In this document: positions 20,616-29,672 of the stretch, one piece after another
How the letters are laid out: the number at the start of each line of letters is the position of its first letter
Numbering within the stretch: the first letter of the stretch is position 1
From: VAZQ01 sp035293945
Lineage (GTDB): Bacteria > Pseudomonadota > Alphaproteobacteria > Rhizobiales > Xanthobacteraceae
Direction of reading: 5' to 3'
Assembly: GCA_035293945.1 (NCBI GenBank)
Contig: DATGLV010000034.1
Coordinates: forward strand, 158,189 to 222,188
Length of the DNA stretch: 64,000 bases
Made by a program: the position numbers and the translations under genes
Notes under the pieces: model-generated
The model's input: the letters and a program-made list of their open reading frames with translations, nothing else
What the model was told of the DNA's origin: nothing
Databases searched by the model: none

Positions 20616-22025
20616 ATGAGCGGAGCGCGCAAAGTTCATATCAGGTCGTTCGGTTGCCAGATGAACGTCTACGATTCCCATCGTATGGCGGACACGCTCG
20701 CGGGCGAGGGCTATGCCGAGACCGAAGCCGCCGCCGAAGCTGACCTGATTATCCTCAACACCTGCCATATTCGCGAGAAGGCGGCCGAGAAGGTTTATTC
20801 CGAGCTTGGACGCGTTCGCGAATTGAAGGCTGCGGCGGCGCGCGATGGCCGCCAAGTGCTGGTCGCGGTCGCCGGTTGCGTGGCGCAGGCGGAGGGTGCG
20901 GAGATCATCCGCCGTGCGCCCGCCGTGGACATGGTCGTAGGGCCGCAGAACTATCAGCGCCTGCCGTCACTCGTCGCCCGCGCTGGCCGCGGGGAGCCGG
21001 TTGTCGACACCGAGTTTCCGCTCGAGGAAAAGTTCGCCAGTCTGCGCCCGCCCAGCCGCGAAGCCACGCGGGCGCGCGGTGTTTCGGCTTTCGTGACCGT
21101 GCAGGAGGGTTGCGACAAATTTTGCACGTTCTGTGTCGTGCCTTACACGCGCGGCGCCGAATATTCGCGGCCGGTCGAAAAGATCGTGGCCGAGGTGGAG
21201 CTGCTGGCGCAGGCCGGCGTGCGCGAGGTCACGCTCATCGGTCAAAACGTCAATGCTTACCACGGCGAGGGGCCGGACGGTGCGCCCTGGCGGCTCGGGC
21301 GCCTGTTGTTCCGCCTCGCTGAGGTCGAAGGCATTGCCCGACTGCGCTACACCACCAGCCACCCCGGCGACATGGAGGCGAGCCTTATCGCGGCCCATCG
21401 AGATCTTCCCCAGCTGATGCCGCAGCTGCACCTGCCGGTGCAATCTGGCTCCGACCGCATCCTCGCCGCCATGAACCGTCGGCACACGCGTGCCCACTAT
21501 CTGCGTCTCATCGCGCAGTTGCGCGACGCCCGCCCCGACATGGCATTCACCTCCGATTTCATCGTTGGCTTCCCGTCGGAGACAGAAGCGGATTTCCGCG
21601 CCACCCTGGCGCTGGTCGACGATGTCAAATTCGCCGGCGCCTTCTCGTTCAAATATTCGCCGCGGCCCGGAACCCCGGCAGCCGACAGCCAAGATCAAAT
21701 CCCAGACGCGGTCAGGCATGAGCGGCTACAGCGCCTGCAGCGCGCCATCGACGTCCAGCAAGCCGCGTTCAACGCAAGCTGCCGGGGCCGCTGTTTCGAT
21801 GTCTTGTTCGAGCGTGCGGGCCGCCATCCTGGTCAAATCGTCGGCCGCTCGCCATATCTGCAGGCAGTGCAAGTTCAGAACCCGCCGCGGTCGCCCTCCG
21901 CCGTCTCGATCGGAGACATTGCTGCGGTGACCATAACCGAAGTGAGCACCAACAGCCTGTTCGGTCGTCTTGGCCGCGAGGAGCCGCGCGCGCAGGATGC
22001 GCTCATGCAAGGTGCAGGAGGCTAG
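20616..22025 (+). CDS. miaB: tRNA-2-methylthio-N6-dimethylallyladenosine synthase
   Basis: Radical-SAM methylthiotransferase acting on i6A37. Auxiliary-cluster cysteines are at C14, C50 and C88, the radical SAM motif at C166, C170 and C173, and a C-terminal TRAM domain starts around residue 385. The length is 469. It heads the conserved miaB-phoH-ybeY-corC-lnt run. With mtaB, both methylthio branches of position-37 tRNA modification are encoded in this window. Confidence 0.96.
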   Translation: MSGARKVHIRSFGCQMNVYDSHRMADTLAGEGYAETEAAAEADLIILNTCHIREKAAEKVYSELGRVRELKAAAARDGRQVLVAVAGCVAQAEGAEIIRRAPAVDMVVGPQNYQRLPSLVARAGRGEPVVDTEFPLEEKFASLRPPSREATRARGVSAFVTVQEGCDKFCTFCVVPYTRGAEYSRPVEKIVAEVELLAQAGVREVTLIGQNVNAYHGEGPDGAPWRLGRLLFRLAEVEGIARLRYTTSHPGDMEASLIAAHRDLPQLMPQLHLPVQSGSDRILAAMNRRHTRAHYLRLIAQLRDARPDMAFTSDFIVGFPSETEADFRATLALVDDVKFAGAFSFKYSPRPGTPAADSQDQIPDAVRHERLQRLQRAIDVQQAAFNASCRGRCFDVLFERAGRHPGQIVGRSPYLQAVQVQNPPRSPSAVSIGDIAAVTITEVSTNSLFGRLGREEPRAQDALMQGAGG

Positions 22026-22039
22026 AGCCGTTGCCCACC

Positions 22040-23071
22040 ATGCGGTCGAATAACCTGATGCCGCCAGCGGCGGCCGACATTGCCAGCACCCAGATCACCC
22101 TCATCTTCGACGACAACCGACTCGCCTCGCTGCTGCTCGGCCAATACGGACAGAACCTCGCACTGATCGAGCGCCGGATCGGGGTCATGGCCGACCAACG
22201 CGGGAACCAGGTCACCATCGTCGGATCGCGTGATGGCTGCGAGCAGGCGCGGCGGGTCCTCGAGGGCCTCTACGAGCGCCTGAAGCGCGGCGACGAGCTC
22301 GTCTCCGGCGACGTCGAAGGCGCCATCAGGCTCGCTATCGCGCAAGGCTCGCTGTTCGATTTCGATCCGGCCGGCGCGCGCCCGAGCTTCGAGGAGATCA
22401 ACCTGCGCAAGCGTCCGGTGCGGGCGCGTACGGCCGCGCAGGATGCCTATATCCGCGCGCTCAAGCGCCACGCCTTGGTATTCGGCATCGGTCCCGCCGG
22501 TACCGGCAAGACTTGGCTCGCGGTCGCGCGCGCGGTGCAATTGTTCGAGCGCAAGGAGGTCGATCGGATCATCCTCTCCCGCCCTGCCGTTGAAGCGGGT
22601 GAGCGATTGGGCTTCCTGCCGGGCGACATGCGCGAGAAGGTCGATCCTTACCTGCGACCGATCTATGATGCGCTCTACGATCTGATGGATCCCCGCATCG
22701 TCGAGCGGGCCCTGCAGTCAGGCGAGATCGAGATCGCGCCGCTTGCATTCATGCGCGGCCGCACTTTGTCCAATGCGGCGGTCATCCTTGACGAGGCGCA
22801 GAACTCGACCTCGGTGCAAATGAAGATGTTCCTCACGCGGCTCGGCGAGAATAGCCGCATGATCGTGACCGGCGATCCGAGCCAGGTCGACCTGCCGCGC
22901 GGCCAGACCTCGGGGCTGGCCGAGGCCGTTCGCCTGCTCGGCGAGGTGGAAGGCATCGCGCAAGTCGCTTTCACTGCCGAGGACGTCATTCGCCACGAGC
23001 TCGTCGCCCGCATCGTTGCGGCCTATGACGGGGCGGCGCGGCACGACCGCGAGCGCGAGGCCGATGCATGA
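22040..23071 (+). CDS. PhoH-like ATPase
   Basis: A 343-residue PhoH family ATPase. The Walker A GPAGTGKT is at residues 151-158, followed by LILSRPAVEAGE-like and VILDEAQN (Walker B) motifs. The N-terminal region (ITLIFDDNR...) is the KH-like part seen in PhoH partners of YbeY. It probably acts with YbeY in RNA processing. The ATG at 22040 was chosen. A TTG at 22031 would add three residues. Its stop overlaps the ybeY start. Confidence 0.92.
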   Translation: MRSNNLMPPAAADIASTQITLIFDDNRLASLLLGQYGQNLALIERRIGVMADQRGNQVTIVGSRDGCEQARRVLEGLYERLKRGDELVSGDVEGAIRLAIAQGSLFDFDPAGARPSFEEINLRKRPVRARTAAQDAYIRALKRHALVFGIGPAGTGKTWLAVARAVQLFERKEVDRIILSRPAVEAGERLGFLPGDMREKVDPYLRPIYDALYDLMDPRIVERALQSGEIEIAPLAFMRGRTLSNAAVILDEAQNSTSVQMKMFLTRLGENSRMIVTGDPSQVDLPRGQTSGLAEAVRLLGEVEGIAQVAFTAEDVIRHELVARIVAAYDGAARHDREREADA

Positions 23072-23751
23072 AGGCTCACACTGCAACGAGCGGCGGCGGT
23101 GGGCGCCGCCGGGCCGCAAGTCCTGGTCGGAGGAGAGCCGTGCGCCGCCCGCCGAAGCACCCCGCTCGCGTCCGGCGGAAGGCAACGGGGAGCGGGAAGG
23201 CGCCCGCAATCGACATCGTCATCGATTCTCCACTCTGGAAAGCTCGGCGCGGTGTCAAAGCGGTGCTGCTGCAGGCGGTCGCGGCGGCCGCCAGTTTGGT
23301 GCCCACAATCAGCGGCGAGCTTGCTATCGTGCTCACCGACGATTCGGCGATCCGCATCCTCAATCGCGAGTGGCGCGGCAAGGACCGAGCGACCAATGTG
23401 CTGTCATTTCCGGCACCCGCTCCCTCGCGGTGCGATCGCGCCGCAGCCGGTTTGCCGCGCGAGCGGCCGAGCAAAGAACCGCGTCGCCTGCTTGGTGACA
23501 TCGTGATCGCATACGAGACCGTCGCCCGCGAGGCGGACGCCGCTGACAAGCCGTTTCGGCATCATCTCGCGCATCTTGCGGTGCACGGGTTTCTTCACCT
23601 GTTGGGCCACGATCATGTCGCCGACACCGAGGCTGAAGCCATGGAAGCGATCGAGATCGCCGCGCTGGCCGGCTTGCAGGTGCCTAATCCCTATCCCCCG
23701 TCATCCTTTCCCGGGCCACGCTCTGCACATCGGGAAGCAAGGAGGACCTGA
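23068..23751 (+). CDS. ybeY: rRNA maturation endoribonuclease YbeY
   Basis: Metal-dependent RNase for 16S rRNA 3'-end maturation and ribosome quality control. The zinc motif H173-x3-H177-x5-H183 (HGFLHLLGHDH) is intact. At 227 residues it is longer than E. coli YbeY, because of a basic, Arg-rich N-terminal extension of about 46 residues before IDIVIDSPLW. The ATG overlaps the phoH stop (ATGA), which supports the long form. Confidence 0.95.
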   Translation: MKAHTATSGGGGRRRAASPGRRRAVRRPPKHPARVRRKATGSGKAPAIDIVIDSPLWKARRGVKAVLLQAVAAAASLVPTISGELAIVLTDDSAIRILNREWRGKDRATNVLSFPAPAPSRCDRAAAGLPRERPSKEPRRLLGDIVIAYETVAREADAADKPFRHHLAHLAVHGFLHLLGHDHVADTEAEAMEAIEIAALAGLQVPNPYPPSSFPGPRSAHREARRT

Positions 23752-24903
23752 TTGCCGGCTGCCATGCCCGAGCAAGATTCATCCGGACCCCCCGAGCCGC
23801 TCGGATCATCAACCGAATCGCGCAACCTGCCGGTGCCGATCCGGTCCGGCGACCCGGTGCGTCTCGGACGCCGCGAGAGCTGGCTCTCCTGGGCGCTGCG
23901 GATGTTCTTCGGATGGAAGGCGGATTCGATCCGCACGAATCTCAGCGATGTGCTCAAGGCAGGCGCAGGCGAGAGCGGATTTTCGCCCAAGGAGAGGGTG
24001 CTCCTACAGAACATTCTGTCGCTGCGCGAGCGGCGGGTCGTGGATGTCATGGTTCCGCGCGCCGACATCATCGCGGTTAAGCAGGAGATCGCGCTCGGCG
24101 AGCTCATGAAGGTATTTGCCAGCGCCGGCCATTCGCGGCTTGTCGTCTACGACGAAATGCTTGATGACGCGGTCGGTATGGTGCACATCCGCGACCTCGT
24201 GGCATTCATGACTGCGCGTGCCGAAGTCCGTGCCGGTACGCAGCAGCGGCGCAAGCGCCCACCGGCGACGGGCCTCGATCTCAAGGCGGTCGATCTGTCG
24301 ATGCCACTGTCCGCCGCCAAGCTCATTCGCGAGATGTTGTTCGTGCCACCATCGATGCCGGCCATGGACCTCCTGGCACGGATGCAGACGAGCCGAATCC
24401 ACCTCGCGCTGGTGGTCGATGAATACGGCGGCGCCGACGGCGTCGTCTCGATCGAGGATATCGTGGAGGAAATCGTCGGCGAGATCGAGGACGAGCATGA
24501 CGAGGATATCCGGCCGAATGTCGTGCGCCAGGCTGATGATTCCTTTCTGGCCGACGCACGCGCGAAGCTCGACGATGTCACCGCAACCGTCGGTGCGGAT
24601 TTCGATGTCGGCGAGATCGCCAACGAGGTCGACACGCTCGCCGGCTATGTCGCCACACGCATTGGACGCGTGCCGGTGCGCGGCGAGCTGGTGCCGGGAC
24701 CCGGTTCATTCGAGATCGAGGTGCTCGATGCCGATCCGCGCCGGGTCAAGAAGCTGAAAATCTATCGCGCCGACCGGCGCAACGGGCGCCGCACCGAGGG
24801 TCCGCGGCGGGCGACGGAATCGGAAGCCATGGCCCCTCCGCCTGCCGCGCCTTCCGAGACTCCGTCCAAGCCTTCTCCCGATCCGAACAAGCCATCCCAC
24901 TAA
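23752..24903 (+). CDS. hemolysin/CorC-family CBS-domain protein
   Basis: A 383-residue CNNM/CorC-type protein with an N-terminal cytosolic region, two CBS domains (about residues 95-240, including VVDEYGGADGVVSIEDIVEEIVGEI) and a C-terminal CorC_HlyC domain (about 255-340), then a Pro-rich tail. It has no DUF21 membrane part, as in the CorC/YbeX branch found next to lnt. The start is TTG at 23752, because AAGGAGGA (23739-23746) sits 5 bp ahead. The next ATG (23764) is too far from it. Confidence 0.92.
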   Translation: MPAAMPEQDSSGPPEPLGSSTESRNLPVPIRSGDPVRLGRRESWLSWALRMFFGWKADSIRTNLSDVLKAGAGESGFSPKERVLLQNILSLRERRVVDVMVPRADIIAVKQEIALGELMKVFASAGHSRLVVYDEMLDDAVGMVHIRDLVAFMTARAEVRAGTQQRRKRPPATGLDLKAVDLSMPLSAAKLIREMLFVPPSMPAMDLLARMQTSRIHLALVVDEYGGADGVVSIEDIVEEIVGEIEDEHDEDIRPNVVRQADDSFLADARAKLDDVTATVGADFDVGEIANEVDTLAGYVATRIGRVPVRGELVPGPGSFEIEVLDADPRRVKKLKIYRADRRNGRRTEGPRRATESEAMAPPPAAPSETPSKPSPDPNKPSH

Positions 24904-24977
24904 TGCCGCCGATTTGAAGTTCCCGCTACAGCTGCGGCAAGCTCTTTCAGGAACTTCAAATCGAAAAGCGGCACTAG
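24900..24977. repeat. palindromic repeat, copy A (corC-lnt gap)
   Basis: A perfect 13-bp stem, GATTTGAAGTTCC (24911-24923) with GGAACTTCAAATC (24950-24962), is extended by outer imperfect arms CTAATGCCGC / GCGGCACTAG. A related element sits at 44869-44912, with the same right-hand flank (AAAAGCG..CAC). It begins at the corC stop codon. Confidence 0.75.
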
Positions 24978-25004
24978 ACACATTTAGCGGCCGTTGCCCT
25001 CTTG

Positions 25005-25055
25005 CTTCCGAATTCCGTGCCAAAGGGTGCAGCTATGAATCACGAAGTTCGGAAG
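25005..25055. repeat. second inverted repeat in the lnt leader
   Basis: CTTCCGAATTCCGTG (25005-25019) and CACGAAGTTCGGAAG (25041-25055) pair at 13 of 15 positions around a 21-nt loop. The right arm ends 14 bp before the lnt GTG, so the hairpin would cover the region where a ribosome binds. Confidence 0.65.
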
Positions 25056-25069
25056 TGGGGCACCTGGCC

Positions 25070-26680
25070 GTGACGATCGCTTCGCTCGCTCATGGGGTGA
25101 CGCTCGCGTGGGGATGGCGGCGCATCGCTCTTGCATTCGCGGCTGGCGCCGTCTCGACATTTGCGCTCGCCCCGCTGAACTTCTGGCCGGCGCCATTCCT
25201 CTCCTTTCCGGTTCTGGTGTGGTTGATCGACGGATCGGCCGCCGGGAAGCTGGGCGGGGCAGTGGCGGCCGCAGGCATCGGCTGGTGGTTCGGCTTCGGC
25301 TATTTCGTCGTCGGACTCTACTGGATCGGCAATGCGCTTCTGGTCGATGCCAAGACCTTCGGTTGGCTATTGCCATTTGCGGTTGTGGCCCTGCCGGCCG
25401 GCCTGGCGCTGTTCACGGCATTCGGCGTCGGTTTGGCGCGCCTGCTGTGGAGCCGTGGCGCGAGGCGAATTTTCGCCCTGGCGGTGGGCCTCACAATTGC
25501 GGAGTGGCTGCGCGGGCATCTGTTCACCGGCTTCCCTTGGAACGTGTTCGGCTATGCCCTGACCTCGCCGCTGCCGCTTGCGCAAGGCGCTGCGCTCATG
25601 GGCATTTGGGGACTCACCTTTCTGGCCGTCGCCGTCTATGCGAGCCCTGCGGCCTTGGCCGATGAGAAGAAAGACACCCGCCGTACCTGGCTCGTGCCGA
25701 CGCTCAGTCTCGTTTTGTTGGCGGGGCTCGCGGGCTTTGGGGCATGGCGGCTGCATGAAAACCCAACCCGCTATGTCGATGCGGTGCGGCTGCGCATCAT
25801 GCAGCCGAACCTGCAACAGGACGAGAAGTTCAATTATTCGCAAAAAGACTCGGTGATGAGTCGGTATCTTGCGCTCTCCGATCGGGCCACCGGACCAAAC
25901 GCGAACGGCATCCGCGATGTCACGCACCTGATCTGGCCGGAATCGGCATTCCCATTCTTCCTGACCCGCGATGCCGGGGCGCTGGCCCAGATTGCGTCAC
26001 TGCTGCCGCCCGGTGCGGTGCTGATAACCGGCGCCGTGCGGGCGCCGGAAGGGGTTCCGGAGGCCGCCGTGACCCGCGCCTACAACTCGGTCTATGTCAT
26101 CGATCACGATGGCTCGATCCTCTCGGTATACGATAAAGTTCACCTGGTTCCGTTTGGCGAATATCTGCCGTTTCAGGATTTTCTCGAACGCCTGGGGCTG
26201 CGGCAGATCACCAACCTCCGGGGTGGTTTCATCCCCGGGGATCGTGGTCGCATCCTGAAAGTGCCGCGCGCCCCGGATGTTCTGCCGCTCGTCTGCTACG
26301 AGATCATCTTCCCGGAGGCGATCCCCCGCGGCCCACGACCGGGCTGGATGGTCAACCTCACCAATGACGGCTGGTTCGGAACGAGCCCCGGTCCCTATCA
26401 GCACTTCCAGCAGGCACGCATTCGCGCGATCGAGCAGGGGCTACCCCTGGTTCGTGCCGCGAATACCGGGATCTCGGCCGTGGTCGATCCGTACGGCCGC
26501 GTGGTCGCTCGGCTGCCGCTGGGGACCGAAGGGGTGCTCGACGCCCGTCTACCGCAGGTCGCAACCCCGACCCTTTATTCCCGAACCGGCGATCTGCCGA
26601 CCGCCCTTGCGGTCGCGGCGGCGGCCATTTTGGCATTGCGCGGCCGACGCCGGGCGGCGGCGATCGGCAAATCGGCTTAG
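25070..26680 (+). CDS. lnt: apolipoprotein N-acyltransferase
   Basis: Inner-membrane enzyme that adds the third acyl chain to lipoproteins. It has several N-terminal membrane segments (residues about 15-230) and a nitrilase-like domain with the triad E291 (WPESAFP), K356 (YDKVHLVPFGEYLPF) and C409 (LVCYE). The GTG at 25070 gives a 536-residue protein beginning VTIASLAHG. The frame is open back to 24914, but that part lies inside the palindromic repeats. A GTG at 25055 is an alternative. It follows corC, the usual neighbour. Confidence 0.93.
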   Translation: MTIASLAHGVTLAWGWRRIALAFAAGAVSTFALAPLNFWPAPFLSFPVLVWLIDGSAAGKLGGAVAAAGIGWWFGFGYFVVGLYWIGNALLVDAKTFGWLLPFAVVALPAGLALFTAFGVGLARLLWSRGARRIFALAVGLTIAEWLRGHLFTGFPWNVFGYALTSPLPLAQGAALMGIWGLTFLAVAVYASPAALADEKKDTRRTWLVPTLSLVLLAGLAGFGAWRLHENPTRYVDAVRLRIMQPNLQQDEKFNYSQKDSVMSRYLALSDRATGPNANGIRDVTHLIWPESAFPFFLTRDAGALAQIASLLPPGAVLITGAVRAPEGVPEAAVTRAYNSVYVIDHDGSILSVYDKVHLVPFGEYLPFQDFLERLGLRQITNLRGGFIPGDRGRILKVPRAPDVLPLVCYEIIFPEAIPRGPRPGWMVNLTNDGWFGTSPGPYQHFQQARIRAIEQGLPLVRAANTGISAVVDPYGRVVARLPLGTEGVLDARLPQVATPTLYSRTGDLPTALAVAAAAILALRGRRRAAAIGKSA

Positions 26681-26980
26681 GCTTATTAGACGGATCCCGA
26701 TTATTGGTTGTAAATTTTGAGGATAAATCCGTCTCGACTTGGGAGCACAAAGTCGCCTTTGAAGCAGCAATGACGTGGACACACGTTACGGCTCGGCCGT
26801 GTACCCTTTGACGAATATTCCCAGAGACTTAGACTGGCACCTCAGACGGAGCGCGTGACTTGGCGGTGAACAACGTCAGCTTCGGCCGCCAAAACGCCAT
26901 AGACTCAATGGCCTTCCCCACTTGACATTGAGGAATTCGTGGAACCATTACGTCCGGTAGCGGTCCCATAGGAGCGAATT
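26681..26980 (+). other. intergenic region before the HTH gene
   Basis: 300 bp without a gene. The only signal is a TTGACA at 26922-26927, 53 bp ahead of the HTH start. A -10 at the right distance is poor (CATTAC at 26946-26951), so a promoter is possible but weak. No repeat or hairpin of note was seen. Confidence 0.4.
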
Positions 26981-27385
26981 ATGGCTAAGAAGGCCCCCAA
27001 CCCTATCGACAAGCACGTCGGCAGTCGCGTGCGGATGCGCCGGATGATGTTGTCGATGAGCCAAGAGAAGCTTGGAGGCGCGCTCGGTCTCACCTTTCAG
27101 CAGGTGCAGAAATATGAAAAGGGAACCAACCGAATCGGCGCGAGCCGGCTGCAGCAGATTTCACATATTCTGCAGGTCCCGGTGGCCTTCTTCTTCGAGG
27201 GTGCGCCTTCCGAACAGGCTCCCAGCGAGGGCTTTTCCGAAGCACCTTCGCCCTCCTACGTGTCGGACTTCCTCGCCACTTCCGACGGGCTCGCGCTTAC
27301 CAAGGCTTTCATGGACATCAAGGAACCGCGGCTCAGGCGGCGAATCGTCGATCTCGTCGAGGAAATTGCCGGGCGCCAGGAGTGA
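26981..27385 (+). CDS. Xre/Cro-type HTH transcriptional regulator
   Basis: A 134-residue regulator with a lambda-repressor-like HTH at residues about 12-68 (MSQEKLGGALGLTFQQVQKYEKGTN in two parts) and a C-terminal helical part. This protein is strongly conserved in Hyphomicrobiales, typically just upstream of metK as here. It may regulate metK or itself, but no operator was recognised. SD TAGGAGCGAATT precedes the ATG. Confidence 0.9.
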   Translation: MAKKAPNPIDKHVGSRVRMRRMMLSMSQEKLGGALGLTFQQVQKYEKGTNRIGASRLQQISHILQVPVAFFFEGAPSEQAPSEGFSEAPSPSYVSDFLATSDGLALTKAFMDIKEPRLRRRIVDLVEEIAGRQE

Positions 27386-27589
27386 CATTGAGTTCGCAAT
27401 TTCTGCCATAAACCGCTATCGAGAGCGTTGCGAGGCGCCCGCCGTCCGGCGGGTCGACTTCAAGCTGCCATCGCTCGCGCTGCCCGCATCTTGACCACGC
27501 TCCAGGGCGCTGCGAGAAGCACGGCCTTCACAGCAGTCGACTGACGAACTGGCGATGTTCGTCGCGGGCGGCAACGGGGAGACTTGCAA

Positions 27590-28864
27590 GTGTCACACGC
27601 GAATTATCTCTTCACCAGCGAGTCAGTTTCGGAGGGGCACCCCGACAAGGTGTGCGACCAGATTTCGGACGCAGTGCTCGATGCGTTTCTGGAGAATGAC
27701 GCCAAGCTCGGCATCGCCGACGACAGCCTGGTGAACACCCGGCTCGGCTGCGAGACGCTCGCCACCACCAACAAAATCGTGATCGCCGGAGAGGGCCGTG
27801 GCCAGTCCCCGTTGTTCAACAAATTCGGCGACCGTGCGGTGGTCAACCGCGAGCTGATCACCCAAATCGCCCGCGATGTGGTGCGGGACATCGGCTACGA
27901 CCAGGAGGGTTTTTCCTTTCATGGCGCCGAGGTCGAGATCCTGCTGCACGGCCAGTCACCCGACATCGCCATGGGGGTGGACGCCAAGAAGAAAAAGGAT
28001 GGCGAGCATGAGGGAGCCGGCGACCAGGGCATGATGTTCGGCTTCGCCTGCACCGAGAGCGAGGTCTACGAGAAGAATTCGTTCATGCCGGCGCCGATCT
28101 TCTTTGCTCACCGCGTGCTGCGGATGCTCTCGGAAAAGCGGCGCTCGGGTCAGCTGTTCGATCTGCAGCCCGACGCCAAAAGCCAGGTAACCATCCAGTA
28201 TGTGAAAGGCGAGCCCGTCGGCTGCACCAAGGTGGTGGTCTCCACGCAGCACAACGCACAGACCCGCAACGGCAAGAAATATACGCCCGGCATGGTCAAG
28301 GAGCTGATCGCCGACACGGTTGCGGCGGCGCTTCCAGAGGGCTGGATGCCGAAAAAGCCCTCCGATTTCCTGGTCAACCCGACCGGCAATTTCGTCGTCG
28401 GCGGCCCCGACGGCGACTGCGGGCTCACCGGCCGCAAAATTATCGTCGACACCTACGGGGGCTATGCGCCGCATGGCGGCGGCGCGTTCTCGGGCAAGGA
28501 CCCGACCAAGGTCGATCGCTCGGCCGCTTACGCGGCGCGCTATCTGGCCAAGAACGTCGTCGCGGCGGGGCTTGCGGAGCGCTGCACGATCCAGATCGCC
28601 TATGCGATTGGCGTTGCCGATCCCATGTCGCTTCTAGTCGATACCCACGGCACCGGCAAGGTCGAGGAAGCCAAGCTCGAAAAGGTGTTGCCGGAGATAT
28701 TTCCACTGCGGCCGACAAATATCCGCCGCGCGCTCAAGCTCAGCCGGCCGATCTACCGGCGGACCGCGGCTTACGGGCATTTCGGCCGCGCGCCCGAGAA
28801 GGATGGCGGCTTCTCCTGGGAACGGACCGACCTCGCCGACACGCTGCGCCGCACCTTCAAATAG
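27590..28864 (+). CDS. metK: S-adenosylmethionine synthetase
   Basis: Makes SAM from methionine and ATP. The start region [11 protein letters not shown] contains the catalytic His (H17 from the GTG), and [22 protein letters not shown] holds the P-loop-like signature. The protein is 424 residues. The start is most likely GTG at 27590, because GGGGAG (27576-27581) is 8 bp upstream. A TTG at 27584 is too close to that site. There is no SAM-riboswitch-like structure in the 204-bp leader as far as I can see. Confidence 0.95.
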   Translation: MSHANYLFTSESVSEGHPDKVCDQISDAVLDAFLENDAKLGIADDSLVNTRLGCETLATTNKIVIAGEGRGQSPLFNKFGDRAVVNRELITQIARDVVRDIGYDQEGFSFHGAEVEILLHGQSPDIAMGVDAKKKKDGEHEGAGDQGMMFGFACTESEVYEKNSFMPAPIFFAHRVLRMLSEKRRSGQLFDLQPDAKSQVTIQYVKGEPVGCTKVVVSTQHNAQTRNGKKYTPGMVKELIADTVAAALPEGWMPKKPSDFLVNPTGNFVVGGPDGDCGLTGRKIIVDTYGGYAPHGGGAFSGKDPTKVDRSAAYAARYLAKNVVAAGLAERCTIQIAYAIGVADPMSLLVDTHGTGKVEEAKLEKVLPEIFPLRPTNIRRALKLSRPIYRRTAAYGHFGRAPEKDGGFSWERTDLADTLRRTFK

Positions 28865-28924
28865 CGGCAGGTCGGCACGCCCGATTGGGACCTTTGCGGA
28901 CGGCGCGCGGCGTTGTGGGTCGGC

Positions 28925-28963
28925 GGTTTGGGGCCGCGGTTTGGGGCCGCGGTTTGGGGCCAC
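28925..28963 (+). repeat. three tandem 13-bp repeats at the trmB start
   Basis: The unit GGTTTGGGGCCGC occurs at 28925-28937 and 28938-28950, with a one-base variant at 28951-28963. The array ends one base before the trmB ATG, so it replaces the normal ribosome-binding-site region. The repeated GGGG could serve as a degenerate SD. Confidence 0.9.
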
Positions 28964-28964
28964 C

Positions 28965-29657
28965 ATGACAACTGACCAAGCCCGAGGTCGCCGCGCGTTT
29001 TTCGGTCGTCGACACGGTCACAAGCTGAGACCGCGCCAAGCCGGACTGTTCGACACGCTGTTGCCGCGACTCGCGCTCGACCTGCGCCAGCCGGCGGGCG
29101 ATCTATTCAGCCTGTTTCCTCTCCCGATCGATGCGGTCCGGCTCGAGATCGGTTTCGGCGGCGGCGAATACCTCATCGCTGAAGCCGAGCGCAACCCGCG
29201 CATAGGCTTCATCGGCATCGAGCCTTTCGTCAACGGCATGGCCAAGGCCCTCAGCGCCATCGCGGAGCGCAAGCTCGCCAACATCCGCCTGCATCATGGC
29301 GACGCCACCGAGGTGCTGCTCTGGCTGCCCGCTGGCGGACTCGCCTGCGTTGACCTCCTTTATCCGGATCCTTGGCCGAAGCGACGGCATTGGAAGCGGC
29401 GCTTCGTGCAGGACGCAAGCCTTGCGGAGATCGCACGTGTGCTGCGCTCTGGCGGCGAGTTCCGCTTCGCGACCGACATTGCGGACTATGCATGCTGGAC
29501 GCTTCTCCGGTGCCTGCGTTCGCCGGAGCTCGCATGGACGGCTGAATGCGCCGACGATTGGCGCCGGCCCTGGTCTGGCCTGACGGAAACCCGCTACGAG
29601 GCCAAGGCAAGAAGCGCCGGGCGCGCGCCGTGCTATCTGGTTTTTCGCCGTAGATGA
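28965..29657 (+). CDS. trmB: tRNA (guanine-N7)-methyltransferase
   Basis: Makes m7G46 in tRNA using SAM. The SAM site is LEIGFGGGEYL, and the family signature DPWPKRRHWKRRF is present. The length is 230 residues. The ATG at 28965 was chosen over 28803, which lies within metK and gives an unrelated leader. It follows metK, a fitting neighbour, 100 bp downstream. It is convergent with the DUF2336 gene, 15 bp apart. Confidence 0.94.
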   Translation: MTTDQARGRRAFFGRRHGHKLRPRQAGLFDTLLPRLALDLRQPAGDLFSLFPLPIDAVRLEIGFGGGEYLIAEAERNPRIGFIGIEPFVNGMAKALSAIAERKLANIRLHHGDATEVLLWLPAGGLACVDLLYPDPWPKRRHWKRRFVQDASLAEIARVLRSGGEFRFATDIADYACWTLLRCLRSPELAWTAECADDWRRPWSGLTETRYEAKARSAGRAPCYLVFRRR

Positions 29658-29672
29658 GCCGGGCTGAAGAGG

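Noticed and set aside
27386..27589. SAM-II or SAM/SAH riboswitch ahead of metK
   Set aside because: The leader has a GC hairpin (CCCGCCG/CGGCGGG near 27440), but I could not find the conserved cores of either riboswitch class. A covariance-model search would settle it.
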